Below, piece after piece: positions 20,596-31,006 of a stretch of 64,000 nucleotides of DNA. Below the pieces are notes generated by a model. The model saw only the letters and a program-made list of their open reading frames with translations. It was not told the DNA's origin and made no database searches. A program made the translations under genes and the position numbers. The first letter of the stretch is position 1. Every line of letters starts with the position of its first letter. This stretch comes from Chitinophagales bacterium (GTDB taxonomy: Bacteria > Bacteroidota > Bacteroidia > Chitinophagales > CAIODY01): contig JAPJNH010000164.1 in assembly GCA_026461075.1 (NCBI GenBank), positions 1-64,000 of the forward strand. The letters run 5' to 3'.

Positions 20596-21327
20596 ATGAA
20601 GCTAAAAATAACACTCGTATTGGCTTTGGTACTGGCGTCCGCTTTTTCTCTCCGTGCGAATGCGCAAAGCATCTCTTTTACTGATAATGGCTCAGCTACT
20701 TATGTCTCTGGTTATAACTCTGATTATGATGTGGCAATTTTAGATACATTAAAGAGTACCTACTCTGCAAACAAGCAAGTAACCTGGTCGGTCGTTAAAT
20801 TAAGCGGTCCTTCACAATGGTCATTTACCAATTGTGATCCAGCTTCTTGCTATTCAGCACAATCGCCTTATAACTATTTAAGTAACTCTAATACAAATAC
20901 ACCTTGGGCTATCGCTCCAAATGCATCAGGCACATTCACATTCCACGTGGTATTACGTAATATCGCTGGTAATGGCGTGTATAAATTAACAGCTTGGGTT
21001 GATGGTGACAGCGTAAACACTGCAGTAAGCAGAATGCTAAATATTACAGTAACGCAAGCCGTTGGTATCAGCAAAATCAGCGCTCCGGAAGTTAAGCTTT
21101 ACCCAATTCCAGCAAATGATATTTTAAATGTAGATTTAAACAATTTCAACGATGCGAAACGTGTTGAAGTTTATAACCTAATTGGTGCTAAAATGGGCTC
21201 TTACCCTGTAGATGGAGATAGCAACAATAGCATTCCTGTGAACAACTTAAATCCAGGGATGTATTTCGTAAAAGTGATGGATTCTCGCAGTGGTATTCTT
21301 ACCACTAAGACTTTCCAAAAACGTTAA
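20596..21327 (+). CDS. T9SS type A sorting domain protein
   Basis: Signal peptide; C-terminus VKLYPIPANDILNVDLNN...LNPGMYFVKVMDSRSGILTTKTFQKR. Confidence 0.8.
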   Translation: MKLKITLVLALVLASAFSLRANAQSISFTDNGSATYVSGYNSDYDVAILDTLKSTYSANKQVTWSVVKLSGPSQWSFTNCDPASCYSAQSPYNYLSNSNTNTPWAIAPNASGTFTFHVVLRNIAGNGVYKLTAWVDGDSVNTAVSRMLNITVTQAVGISKISAPEVKLYPIPANDILNVDLNNFNDAKRVEVYNLIGAKMGSYPVDGDSNNSIPVNNLNPGMYFVKVMDSRSGILTTKTFQKR

Positions 21328-21342
21328 GACTTATAATTCACT

Positions 21343-21376
21343 AAAAATCCCCTTCCAAAAGAAGGGGATTTTTTTT
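21343..21376 (+). terminator. intrinsic terminator
   Basis: AAAAATCCCCTTC-CAAAA-GAAGGGGATTTTTTTT. Confidence 0.9.
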
Positions 21377-21517
21377 GCCCTATACGTACCTAATTCTTTA
21401 TGAATTAATAGCGTTTAACATTGGAAAGATAGCTCATGCTATCAATTTATTAATGCGCAAAATATACGCTGCCGAAGCACTTTTGATGTAAGCTTCAAGC
21501 TTCACTTCTGAACCCTT

Positions 21518-23842
21518 TTAAAACGTATAATCGAAGCCGATTGCAGGTAAAATAGGCAATTGGTTGATTCGTTGATTCGTGATACGATCGAAGTAGAACA
21601 TATTAGCACGATTGTATACATTGGTAACACTGAAAACAGCTTCCAATAGACCATTCTTGCCGATATACGCCTTCTTCTTCAAACTAATATCCATACGATG
21701 AAAGTAGGGTAAACGACCGTCATTTAATTTCGAATCATATAAAATACCTAGCTGTCCATTATTCGTCAAGTAGTTTGTATTCAAGCCTTGCGAGAAGTCG
21801 AACTTCTCATAAAATCCTTGTGTCTTGGTGAATGGGAAGCCACTACCGTAGTTCCAACGAGCACCAAATTCCCAAGTCAAGTCCTTACCAAATTGATAGG
21901 TCATCAACAAATTGACATTGTTACGACGATCAAATGGCGGCCAGTAATACACTTTCGTTCCATCAGCTAATTTCGTTCCATCATAACGCATCACATATCC
22001 GTGACCGTATACCACCCAGAATGAAAGTCCTTTATAATCGAGCTTACACGACAAATCTGTTCCATAAGCATAACCTTTCTCAATCATAAAGTTTGGATCT
22101 TGCACCTGCACTTTATTACGATTGATATTGATTAATTGCGTAAAGTCTTTAATGTATCCTTCCACATTAAATTCTAAATACTTCTTCCAATCATACTCCA
22201 CTCCCGCTACTGCTTGCCATGCTTTCTGCAATTTACTAGTAGCCAATTCCCCTTCGGTGTTTTTCAACTCCTCTTCTGGTCCAGAAAGGAAGCCGGTGAA
22301 TAAATTCACCACATCTCTATCCGACTTGGTAGACATCAAGTTTTGAGAGTATTTACCTGCCGCGAATTTGAAGCGTAAATTTTGAGAGTAATTAAACTTC
22401 ATCCCGATACGTGGCTCCACTGAAATTTCATTCAAAGACGCATAGTAAGGGATTCTCAAGCCTGGTTCGATTACAAATCTTTTGTTCTTTACCTTTTTGA
22501 ACAAAATATAAGAAGCAAGTTCTGTGGTATTCTGATCTTCTCCAGAACCTACTTTCAAGCCGGTAGCCGTGAAGAAATTATAGGTGGTCTTGAAGCCATT
22601 CACTTCGAAGCCGTAATTCAAAAACGCATCATCTTCCATTCGATAGCCGAAGTCTAATCCTGCAGAGAAGCCGCCGATACTAGTTGAGCGCGGACGACCA
22701 TCTGCCTCACGCAAGACAAGGCTATATTTTGAATAAGCCATATTACCTTTTACCAAGGTGGTTGAATTAGCAGGACTAATGACAAAATTAGCGCCGCAGC
22801 CAAAAGAGCCCCACGCGAATTCCGCTAGCTTACGATAGTTCGCGCTATCACGGAAATTAAAGGCAAACAAATTCAATTTAGAACCACTATTACTGTTGAA
22901 AGATAATTTACCATATAAGTCTGTAAACGTGTATGGCAGGCCATTTCCTGTCGTATCTGCATATGGATAAAACACTTTAGAAGAACGATTCAAATAGCTC
23001 GATTTTGCACTTACTAAAAAGGAAGTACTCGAACCATTATCCCCTTTCATCTTCTTCAAAGGACCTTCTAAAATCACTTTGCTAGTAAAGGTATTCGCAG
23101 ACACCTTGCCGCTCAAACGTTTTTTATTCCCATCGCGGGTTGTAACGTCGATGATAGCAGAGGTAGCGCCGCCGTAGTTTGCATTGAAGGCAGCAGTCTT
23201 TACATCCGCATTTTTGATGATATCCGTTTCGAATACCGAGAACAAACCAAGTGAGTGAAAGGGATTGTAGATAGTCATCCCATCAATCATAATACGATTC
23301 TGCACAGGTGCACCACCACGAATATACAATTGACCACCTTGATCACCGGAGCTCACCACACCAGGCACTACTTGAAGGTATTGCGCTAAGTCGGGGGAAC
23401 CACCGATACTCGGCATAGATTTGATTTGCGTCGCCGTTACTTGCATGGCGCCCACATTCACATTGCTCAGCTTCTCATTTTTTTTCGCAGAAACATTCAC
23501 AGTACCTGTAGTACGCGCTTTTTTAGTGAGCGAAATACGTTGCGTAAGCACTTGCCCCGCTTTGATCTCTACGCTAATCAAAGCTGTATCATAACCGACA
23601 TAGGTACAAAAAACAGTATAGGTACCAACAGGAATTTTTTTAATGGTGTAAAAACCATTCAAATCCGTTTGTTCAGCTAGTTCCGTTCCTTTCAGCAAGA
23701 CATTTGTTAATGGAATTGCCTCACCAGTACCTTGATCATAGACAAAGCCTTTGATATCGCCAGTGATAGTGTTTTGTGCATACAAAAAATGCCCACTGAG
23801 AAGTAGGCATATTTGTATTATCGCGAATGATAGTTTACGCAT
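21518..23842 (-). CDS. TonB-dependent receptor with carboxypeptidase-regulatory-like N-terminal domain
   Basis: GFVYDQGTGEAIPLTNVLLKGT..GFYTIKKIPVGTYTVFCTYVGYDT; plug QLYIRGGAPVQNRIMIDGMTIYNPFH; C-terminal aromatic residue. Confidence 0.9.
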   Translation of the reverse strand: MRKLSFAIIQICLLLSGHFLYAQNTITGDIKGFVYDQGTGEAIPLTNVLLKGTELAEQTDLNGFYTIKKIPVGTYTVFCTYVGYDTALISVEIKAGQVLTQRISLTKKARTTGTVNVSAKKNEKLSNVNVGAMQVTATQIKSMPSIGGSPDLAQYLQVVPGVVSSGDQGGQLYIRGGAPVQNRIMIDGMTIYNPFHSLGLFSVFETDIIKNADVKTAAFNANYGGATSAIIDVTTRDGNKKRLSGKVSANTFTSKVILEGPLKKMKGDNGSSTSFLVSAKSSYLNRSSKVFYPYADTTGNGLPYTFTDLYGKLSFNSNSGSKLNLFAFNFRDSANYRKLAEFAWGSFGCGANFVISPANSTTLVKGNMAYSKYSLVLREADGRPRSTSIGGFSAGLDFGYRMEDDAFLNYGFEVNGFKTTYNFFTATGLKVGSGEDQNTTELASYILFKKVKNKRFVIEPGLRIPYYASLNEISVEPRIGMKFNYSQNLRFKFAAGKYSQNLMSTKSDRDVVNLFTGFLSGPEEELKNTEGELATSKLQKAWQAVAGVEYDWKKYLEFNVEGYIKDFTQLININRNKVQVQDPNFMIEKGYAYGTDLSCKLDYKGLSFWVVYGHGYVMRYDGTKLADGTKVYYWPPFDRRNNVNLLMTYQFGKDLTWEFGARWNYGSGFPFTKTQGFYEKFDFSQGLNTNYLTNNGQLGILYDSKLNDGRLPYFHRMDISLKKKAYIGKNGLLEAVFSVTNVYNRANMFYFDRITNQRINQLPILPAIGFDYTF

Positions 23843-23881
23843 AACAGGTTTTTGGTTCTTTAAAGAGAGCTAGTTGGGTCC

Positions 23882-25093
23882 TTAGCTAACTGCTTGTTTT
23901 ACCAAATCAGCTGCTTCTTCCAAACGGATAGCAGACTGAACTTTTAAGCCAGAGGCTTCGATTAATTCTTTCGCTGCTTCAGCATTAGTACCTTGCAAAC
24001 GAACGATGATTGGAATATTGATGGTTCCGATCGACTTATACGCATCAACCACACCTTGTGCAACACGGTCGCAACGTACGATACCACCGAAGATATTCAC
24101 CAAGATCGCTTTTACATTAGGGTCTTTCATGATGATACGGAAACCTGCTTCTACCGTAGTAGCGTTTGCAGTACCTCCCACGTCTAAGAAGTTAGCTGGC
24201 TCACCGCCACTCAACTTAATCATATCCATGGTAGCCATTGCCAAACCGGCACCGTTTACCATACAACCTACGTTACCATCTAATTTAACGAAGTTCAAAT
24301 TGTATTCACCTGCTTCTACTTCTGTAGGATCTTCTTCTGTCACATCACGCATTGCAAGTAAGTCAGGGTGACGTACCAAAGCGTTATCATCCAAATTCAT
24401 TTTACAGTCAACTGCGATGATTTTCTCATCAGAAGTTTTGAAGAGAGGATTGATTTCAAGCATTGAGCAATCTAAACCTACGTAAGCATTATACAGACGA
24501 GTAACGAAAGCCACCATATTTTTGAAAGCATCACCGCTCAAACCGAAGTTGAAAGCGATTTTACGTGCTTGGAAAGGAGCTAAGGTTGCATTCGGTTGTA
24601 CCCACTCTTTGAAAATTTTCTCAGGAGTATGATGTGCTACTTCTTCAATATCCATTCCACCTTCCGTAGAATACATAATTACGTTTTGTCCTTTTGCGCG
24701 ATCCAAAAGAATCGACAAATAGAATTCTTTTGTTGGATTCGGTCCGTCATAATATACGTCCTGAGCCACCAAAATTTTATTTACCACTTTACCAGCTTCA
24801 CCCGTTTGGATTGTTACCAATGTACCTCCCAATAGGTTGCTGGCAACTGTTTTCGCGTCGTCAGCAGACTTAACTACTTGCACACCACGTTGTTCAGTAC
24901 CAACTACCTTTCCCTTTCCACGGCCACCCGCATGAATTTGAGCTTTGATTACAGCGAACTTAGAATTCGTTGCAGTAGCAATAGAGTTATAAGCGGCAAT
25001 CGCTTCATCAACAGATGAACAAGCAATACCTTCCTGTGTCGGAACTTGGTATTTGTTCAATAAGGTTTTCGCCTGGTATTCGTGCAGATTCAT
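23882..25093 (-). CDS. sucC: succinyl-CoA synthetase (ADP-forming) beta subunit
   Basis: MNLHEYQAKTLLNKYQVP; AQIHAGGRGKGKV; NIFGGIVRCDRVAQGV. Confidence 0.96.
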   Translation of the reverse strand: MNLHEYQAKTLLNKYQVPTQEGIACSSVDEAIAAYNSIATATNSKFAVIKAQIHAGGRGKGKVVGTEQRGVQVVKSADDAKTVASNLLGGTLVTIQTGEAGKVVNKILVAQDVYYDGPNPTKEFYLSILLDRAKGQNVIMYSTEGGMDIEEVAHHTPEKIFKEWVQPNATLAPFQARKIAFNFGLSGDAFKNMVAFVTRLYNAYVGLDCSMLEINPLFKTSDEKIIAVDCKMNLDDNALVRHPDLLAMRDVTEEDPTEVEAGEYNLNFVKLDGNVGCMVNGAGLAMATMDMIKLSGGEPANFLDVGGTANATTVEAGFRIIMKDPNVKAILVNIFGGIVRCDRVAQGVVDAYKSIGTINIPIIVRLQGTNAEAAKELIEASGLKVQSAIRLEEAADLVKQAVS

Positions 25094-25310
25094 AATGTAT
25101 AAAATTAGAGGCTCAAATTTACAGCTATTCCTCTAAAATCCCAAGTAGAATATGCATTTTATCGGTAAGAATTAATCAAGGTGTTGATAAAACAGATTTC
25201 TCACAAGTTTTCTAGCTCCTTTCACTAAAAGAATTAATAAGAAATTCTTTACCTAGCCTGCCTTAAGCAAGTCACCTAGCTGATTCGTTTAAAAATCGTA
25301 TTTTAGCCAC

Positions 25311-26573
25311 ATGATTTGGATAATTGTCATCACCATTCTCTGTGTCGCGTTTTTTGCAGGCTATGAAATTGCCTTCGTGAGCTCTAACAAGCTGCGCATT
25401 GAATTAGAGCGCTCGCAAAATAAGCTCTCTGCACGCATTTTAAGCAGATTCCTCAAAAACCCTTCGCATTTTATAGGTACTATCCTCGTTGGGAACAATA
25501 TCGCCCTCATCATTTACGAGATTTATATGTCGCAGTTGATGGACCCTAAATTATCTGCCTGGATCTATGGGGACAAGGAACCAAATTCTCTGGTCATTTT
25601 ATTGATCTCTTCACTTATCGCTACCTTAATAATCCTTGTTTTGGGTGAATTTATCCCGAAAGCACTTTTTCGAATCAACCCGAACTCTTGGTTGAATGTG
25701 CTGGCGATCCCTTTTCAAATTGTTTTCTGGTGCATTTCCCCTGTTGCCATTTTCTTCGCTTGGCTAGCGAAAAAACTGTTGAACCTGTTCATCAAAGGTC
25801 GGATTGAAGAAAAGAAACCCGTTTTTAGTCGCCACGACTTGGAACATTTTGTAAAACAAACACAACCGAAAGAGACGCAACACCAAGAAATCAATACTGA
25901 GATTTTTGAAAACGCACTTTACCTCACAGAAGTAAAGGTTAGAGAATGTATGATTCCGCGCACTGAAATTGTAATGATTGACGTGAGCGCAAGTATTGAG
26001 GAGATGCGCAATATGTTTATTCAAACTAAACTATCTCGTTTGATTGTTATCGATGACGAAGCGGATAATGTGCTCGGTTACGTACATCACCAAGATTTAT
26101 TACTAGTACCACAAAGTATTAAAAGCATCATCAAACCTATCCCAGCGATTCCAGAATCGATGATGGCAGTTGATTTGATGAACCTCTTCATGCGTGAAAG
26201 AAAAAGTATTGCTTGGGTAGTAGATGAGCATGGTGGAACTGCAGGCTTGGTAACGATGGAAGACGTATTGGAAGAGATTTTTGGAGAAATACATGACGAG
26301 TTCGATGCCGCACATGAATTAGTGGATCAGCAACTGGCTACGAATGAGTATCTTTTCAGCGGTCGTATAGAAATTGATTTCATCAATGACAAGTACGATT
26401 TAAATATTCCAACAGGCGAATACGAAACACTTTCCGGATATATCTTACATCATCATGAAAGTATTCCTACCGTGAGCGAGGTATTGAATTTAGACCAATT
26501 CGAAATCACGATTATTGCGGGCACCACGACGAAAATTGATACGGTAAAATTGAAAGTAATACAGGACGTATAA
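25311..26573 (+). CDS. CNNM/CBS-domain hemolysin-like membrane protein (CorC/GldE-type)
   Basis: DUF21 membrane region, CBS pair (VRECMIPRTEIVMIDVSASIEEM), AWVVDEHGGTAGLVTMEDVLEEIFGEIHDE, C-terminal CorC_HlyC. Confidence 0.9.
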   Translation: MIWIIVITILCVAFFAGYEIAFVSSNKLRIELERSQNKLSARILSRFLKNPSHFIGTILVGNNIALIIYEIYMSQLMDPKLSAWIYGDKEPNSLVILLISSLIATLIILVLGEFIPKALFRINPNSWLNVLAIPFQIVFWCISPVAIFFAWLAKKLLNLFIKGRIEEKKPVFSRHDLEHFVKQTQPKETQHQEINTEIFENALYLTEVKVRECMIPRTEIVMIDVSASIEEMRNMFIQTKLSRLIVIDDEADNVLGYVHHQDLLLVPQSIKSIIKPIPAIPESMMAVDLMNLFMRERKSIAWVVDEHGGTAGLVTMEDVLEEIFGEIHDEFDAAHELVDQQLATNEYLFSGRIEIDFINDKYDLNIPTGEYETLSGYILHHHESIPTVSEVLNLDQFEITIIAGTTTKIDTVKLKVIQDV

Positions 26574-26575
26574 TT

Positions 26576-27136
26576 ATGAATTACCTGATTGTAGGCTTAG
26601 GCAATATCGGCTCCGAATACGAGAAAACACGTCATAATATAGGTTTCGACGTGGTACAAGCTTTAGCGAATGAGCATAAAGTACGCTTCGAAATTGATCG
26701 ACTTGCTTATTATACGCACTTCAAACACAAAGGAAGAAACTTTCATCTCATCATGCCCACTACTTATATGAACCTAAGTGGCAAGGCAGTGAAATATTGG
26801 ATGCAGCAACTGAAAATTGAGAAAGAGAATATCTTAGTCGTTCTCGACGATCTATCCCTTCCTGTGGGCTGTTTACGGATGAAGGCCAAAGGTTCAGATG
26901 CGGGTCATAATGGCTTGAAAAATATCGATCTTGAAACAGGCGGGAATAACTACCCTCGCCTAAAATTTGGTATTGGAAATAATTTTTCCAAAGGTCGTCA
27001 AGCGGATTATGTGCTAAGCAAATTCAAGCCAGAGGAAAACACACTTATCGAACCAAAACTCAAAAAGGCAATGGAAATGGTGCTTGCGTTTGGTACTATC
27101 GGTTTGGAACGTGCGATGAACTTATACAATGAATAA
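26576..27136 (+). CDS. pth: peptidyl-tRNA hydrolase
   Basis: LIVGLGNIGSEYEKTRHNIGFDVV; PTTYMNLSGKAV; DDLSLPVGCLRMKAKGSDAGHNGLKNI. Confidence 0.96.
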   Translation: MNYLIVGLGNIGSEYEKTRHNIGFDVVQALANEHKVRFEIDRLAYYTHFKHKGRNFHLIMPTTYMNLSGKAVKYWMQQLKIEKENILVVLDDLSLPVGCLRMKAKGSDAGHNGLKNIDLETGGNNYPRLKFGIGNNFSKGRQADYVLSKFKPEENTLIEPKLKKAMEMVLAFGTIGLERAMNLYNE

Positions 27137-28007
27137 GTCGAAACATTATATCGCCCTATTCATCGGCACTTGGTGCATTGGATGGTCGGCGATCTTTGTA
27201 AAAATGACCGGACTTCCCGGAATCATTTCTGCTTATTACCGCGTATTCATCGCCCTTGCCATTCTCCTGCCAGTTTGGATAATCCGTCAGCTACGCTATC
27301 CTGAAAAACGTATCCCTCTTTTTAACAAGCAAATTCTACTAGCCATCTTAGGCGGTATTTTCTTCGGACTAGATCTTACTTTTTGGAATACATCCATCAT
27401 GGAAGGAACCGCTTCCATCGCCACTGTTCTTGCTAATTTCGCTCCGATTTGGGTGGCCTTAGGCGCTTGGTTGCTTTGGCGCAATCGCCCTTCCAATCGT
27501 GTTTGGCTGGGAACTGCCGTGGCTATGACAGGAATCTTTTGTATTCTTGATTTCAAACAATTACAAGCAGCAAAAATCTCTTGGGCTGATACACTCGCAT
27601 TAGTCGCCTCTTTCTTCTATGCCATTTATTTACTGACCACACAAGAAGTTCGCAAAAAGTTAGACACTTTCAGTTTCATGACCTTTGCCACCTTAGGAAG
27701 TACCTTGATGCTAGCTGTTTCAGCCTATTTTGCAGACATTTCCTTAGCGCTTCCTCCGACTAATACCTGGCCTGCTTTAATCGGATTGGGCCTCATCACA
27801 CATGTAATTGGATGGATGGCTATCAACTATGCTTTAGGATTTATACCGAGCACCATCGCCTCCGTTAGCTTACTTAGTCAGGCAGTATGGACCGCTATCT
27901 TCGGATATATCATACTTTCGGAGCACTTGCCAATTCATCAATGGATTGGTGGGGCGATTGTACTCCTTGGTATTTGGTTGGTGAATAGCAAAAAGACCGT
28001 TAAGTAA
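27129..28007 (+). CDS. EamA/DMT family transporter
   Basis: Ten hydrophobic segments, duplicated EamA pattern. Confidence 0.88.
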   Translation: MNKSKHYIALFIGTWCIGWSAIFVKMTGLPGIISAYYRVFIALAILLPVWIIRQLRYPEKRIPLFNKQILLAILGGIFFGLDLTFWNTSIMEGTASIATVLANFAPIWVALGAWLLWRNRPSNRVWLGTAVAMTGIFCILDFKQLQAAKISWADTLALVASFFYAIYLLTTQEVRKKLDTFSFMTFATLGSTLMLAVSAYFADISLALPPTNTWPALIGLGLITHVIGWMAINYALGFIPSTIASVSLLSQAVWTAIFGYIILSEHLPIHQWIGGAIVLLGIWLVNSKKTVK

Positions 28008-28039
28008 ATTGAACTAAAACAGATGTACATTGTTTAATT

Positions 28040-28549
28040 ATGATGAAGTACAATATTTTGTTTCTAACTATTTTAGGCTGCTTATTAGCAGGATGCGATC
28101 ATCCGCAAAATATTCAAGTAAACCAAGCCAACACAAGCACCCCAATCATGAATAAAGATTCATTTCCAGTACAGCTTAGCGATAAAGAATGGCAAGAAAA
28201 ATTAACGCCCGACCAATACTATGTATTACGTCAAAGCGGTACAGAAAGGCCTTTCACAGGTAAATACACCTTGCACTTCGAAAAAGGAACCTATGTTTGC
28301 GCAGGTTGTGGAACGGAGTTGTTCGCAGACAGTATGAAGTTTGAATCACACTGCGGATGGCCTAGCTTCGATAACGAAATTGCGGGTGGTAAAATCATCA
28401 AACGCGAAGATAACAGCCACGGGATGCGTCGCATAGAAATTATCTGTGCAACTTGTGGTGGACATCTAGGGCATTTATTTGATGATGGACCTACAGCTAG
28501 CGGACTCCGTTATTGTGTGAATTCAGCGGCTATAGAGTTCAAGCATTAA
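28040..28549 (+). CDS. msrB: peptide-methionine (R)-S-oxide reductase, lipoprotein form
   Basis: Lipobox LLAGC; CAGCGTELF, FESHCGWPSF, CATCGGHLGHLFDDGP, catalytic RYCVNSAAIEF. Confidence 0.95.
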   Translation: MMKYNILFLTILGCLLAGCDHPQNIQVNQANTSTPIMNKDSFPVQLSDKEWQEKLTPDQYYVLRQSGTERPFTGKYTLHFEKGTYVCAGCGTELFADSMKFESHCGWPSFDNEIAGGKIIKREDNSHGMRRIEIICATCGGHLGHLFDDGPTASGLRYCVNSAAIEFKH

Positions 28550-29904
28550 TCGCGACGAAGACTATATTTTTCGATTTTATTGTACAGATGGCTACGTTGA
28601 ATATCAATTTCATCCGCAGTCTTGGTTACATTCCAACCATTCTTCTGTAATTTAAATTCGATGAAAACACGTTCCATAAAGTCTTTGAACTCCTGAAACT
28701 TGTCGTATTTTTCAAAAATATCTTCGAGCGTATTCGCCTTCGATTTATTGCCGACAACATAATTCTGAACCTCAGTTTCAGTGATTTTTTGATCACTTAA
28801 AATTACTAAGCGTTCGATGACATTATGTAATTCGCGAATATTTCCACTCCATTGAATCTGCTGCAATTCAGCCATTGCTTTCGGAGTGATAATTTTTCTG
28901 GTAATGCTATAATCTTCGCAGATCTCATTCACAAAGCGTTCTGCGATCATCGGAATATCTTCCGCACGTTCATTCAAACTAGGAACGTGAATCAAGATTA
29001 CACTTAAGCGATGGTATAAATCAATACGGAAATTATTATTGTCGATCTCGCGATTTAAGTCTTTGTTCGTCGCAGCGATCACACGTACATCAACGGTAAT
29101 GTCTTTATCGCCACCGACACGGGTAATTTTATTCTCTTGTAAAGCGCGCAATACTTTCGCTTGTGCAGCCAAACTCATATCTCCAATTTCATCTAAGAAT
29201 AAAGTACCTCCGTTGGCTTGCTCGAACTTACCAATACGCTGTTTAATGGCTGAGGTGAAGGCGCCTTTTTCATGACCGAATAATTCACTTTCGATTAATT
29301 CAGCAGGAATAGCGGCACAGTTCACTTCGATTAATGGTCCGTTGGCACGATGACTTTTTTCATGAATCCAACGTGCTACCAATTCTTTACCGGTACCATT
29401 TTCACCCGTAATCAAAATACGAGCGTCGGTAGCAGCAACTTTATCAATAGTATCTTTAATTTTCTTAATCGCTGGAGAATCACCAACGATTTCACGATTC
29501 TTCGTCACTTTACGCTTCAATACTTTCGTTTGTGTTACCAAACTTTGTTTGTCGAGTGCGTTTCGAAGAGATATTAATAAACGATTCAAATCGGGTGGCT
29601 TACTGATATAGTCGTAAGCTCCTTTTTTCACGGCTTCAACAGCAGTATCTACGGTACCATGACCGCTGATCATGATAAAAGGTAAATCAGGGTTAGCTGC
29701 TAGTGAATTTTCTAGCACTTCCATGCCATCAAATTTTGGCATTTTAATATCGCACAACACTAAATCGTAGGCGATTTCTTTAATTTTCTCAATAGCCTCT
29801 GCGCCATCGGCAGCTTCGTCGACCGTATATTTTTCGTACTCTAGTATTTCACGGAGCGATTTGCGGATAGCTTTTTCATCATCCACAATAAGGATATGAG
29901 GCAT
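28546..29904 (-). CDS. sigma-54-dependent response regulator (NtrC family)
   Basis: REC domain, GENGTGKELVARWIHEKSHR, ELFGHEKGAFTSA, C-terminal Fis-type HTH. Confidence 0.95.
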   Translation of the reverse strand: MPHILIVDDEKAIRKSLREILEYEKYTVDEAADGAEAIEKIKEIAYDLVLCDIKMPKFDGMEVLENSLAANPDLPFIMISGHGTVDTAVEAVKKGAYDYISKPPDLNRLLISLRNALDKQSLVTQTKVLKRKVTKNREIVGDSPAIKKIKDTIDKVAATDARILITGENGTGKELVARWIHEKSHRANGPLIEVNCAAIPAELIESELFGHEKGAFTSAIKQRIGKFEQANGGTLFLDEIGDMSLAAQAKVLRALQENKITRVGGDKDITVDVRVIAATNKDLNREIDNNNFRIDLYHRLSVILIHVPSLNERAEDIPMIAERFVNEICEDYSITRKIITPKAMAELQQIQWSGNIRELHNVIERLVILSDQKITETEVQNYVVGNKSKANTLEDIFEKYDKFQEFKDFMERVFIEFKLQKNGWNVTKTADEIDIQRSHLYNKIEKYSLRRD

Positions 29905-30054
29905 TGTATACTGATTTTTAAAGGTTAAGCGAAGATGCCATTTTTTTTTTACACTTCTAAAGGTTTTTAGGTGAAAAAGGAAGGCGAAGAATAAAATAGC
30001 AAAAAGCAGTCCAAAAAAAATTAATTAACTTTAGGCATAATAAAAAGATTATTT

Positions 30055-30516
30055 ATGGCATTAGTAGATTCAATCAATGGAGCAATTAAGGAAGCAATGT
30101 TAGCAAAACAAGAGGGACGTTTACGTGGCTTGCGAGCCATCAAAGGCGCTATTCTTTTAGCATTGACAGAGAAAGGTGCAGGCGACTCCTTGACAGCAGA
30201 GAAAGAAATGCTAGTATTAACGAAGTTAGCCAAGCAACGTAAAGAATCGATGGAGATTTTCTTGAAAGAAAACCGTCCGGAATTAGCACAAAAGGAGCAA
30301 GAAGAATTAGACGTTATTGAAGCGTATTTGCCGAAGCAAATGTCAGCCGAAGAAATCACTGAAGCTGTTAAAGGTTTTATCGAACAAGTGGGTGCAAAAT
30401 CACCAGCGGATATGGGTAAGGTGATGGGCGTTGCCTCCAAAGCACTCGCAGGTAAGGCAGATGGCAAGACTGTTTCAGAAACGGTAAAAACGCTTTTAGC
30501 GCAAATTGCAGGTTAA
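30055..30516 (+). CDS. GatB/YqeY domain protein
   Basis: LRGLRAIKGAILLALTEKGAG...EEQEELDVIEAYLPKQMSAEEI...MGKVMGVASKALAGKADGKTVSE. Confidence 0.92.
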   Translation: MALVDSINGAIKEAMLAKQEGRLRGLRAIKGAILLALTEKGAGDSLTAEKEMLVLTKLAKQRKESMEIFLKENRPELAQKEQEELDVIEAYLPKQMSAEEITEAVKGFIEQVGAKSPADMGKVMGVASKALAGKADGKTVSETVKTLLAQIAG

Positions 30517-30517
30517 T

Positions 30518-31006
30518 ATGTGGCTCGATATCCTATCCTTACTTTTTATCGTGTATGGATTCATTCGTGGATTCAGCAAAGGATTAGTGATGTCAATCAT
30601 TTCTTTAGTGGCCTATATTTTAGGAGTGATGTTAACAATTCGCTTCTCCCACCAAGTAACCAATCTGCTGGGATGGAACGATAAAACATGGGCTCCTATT
30701 GCTGTTTTTTTATTATTGTTTATCGCGATTTTTATTGTCTTTAAAATCGTAGGAAAGCTGATTGAAGGCCTATTGGAAGCCATCGCATTAAGTTTCGTAA
30801 ATAAGTTATTAGGAGGAATTGTGGGAGCCATCATAGCTTTGATTATTATGAGTGGAATGGTATGGTTGCTGGAATTCGGTCACTTGATAAACGAAAGTAC
30901 TATATCGAAGTCGAAAGCCTATGCCATCGAAAGAAAGGTAGGACGGATGATCAGTGTTTTGAAAGTTGAAGAGTATAAAAATTCCATCAATTACAATAAG
31001 CACTAA
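30518..31006 (+). CDS. CvpA family membrane protein
   Basis: MWLDILSLLFIVYGFIRGFSKGLVMSIISLVAYILGV; start at 30518 preferred. Confidence 0.85.
   Translation: MWLDILSLLFIVYGFIRGFSKGLVMSIISLVAYILGVMLTIRFSHQVTNLLGWNDKTWAPIAVFLLLFIAIFIVFKIVGKLIEGLLEAIALSFVNKLLGGIVGAIIALIIMSGMVWLLEFGHLINESTISKSKAYAIERKVGRMISVLKVEEYKNSINYNKH

Noticed and set aside
20939-20950. TTCCACGTGG as a possible parS site
   Set aside because: Partial match only, inside the coding sequence of a T9SS protein.
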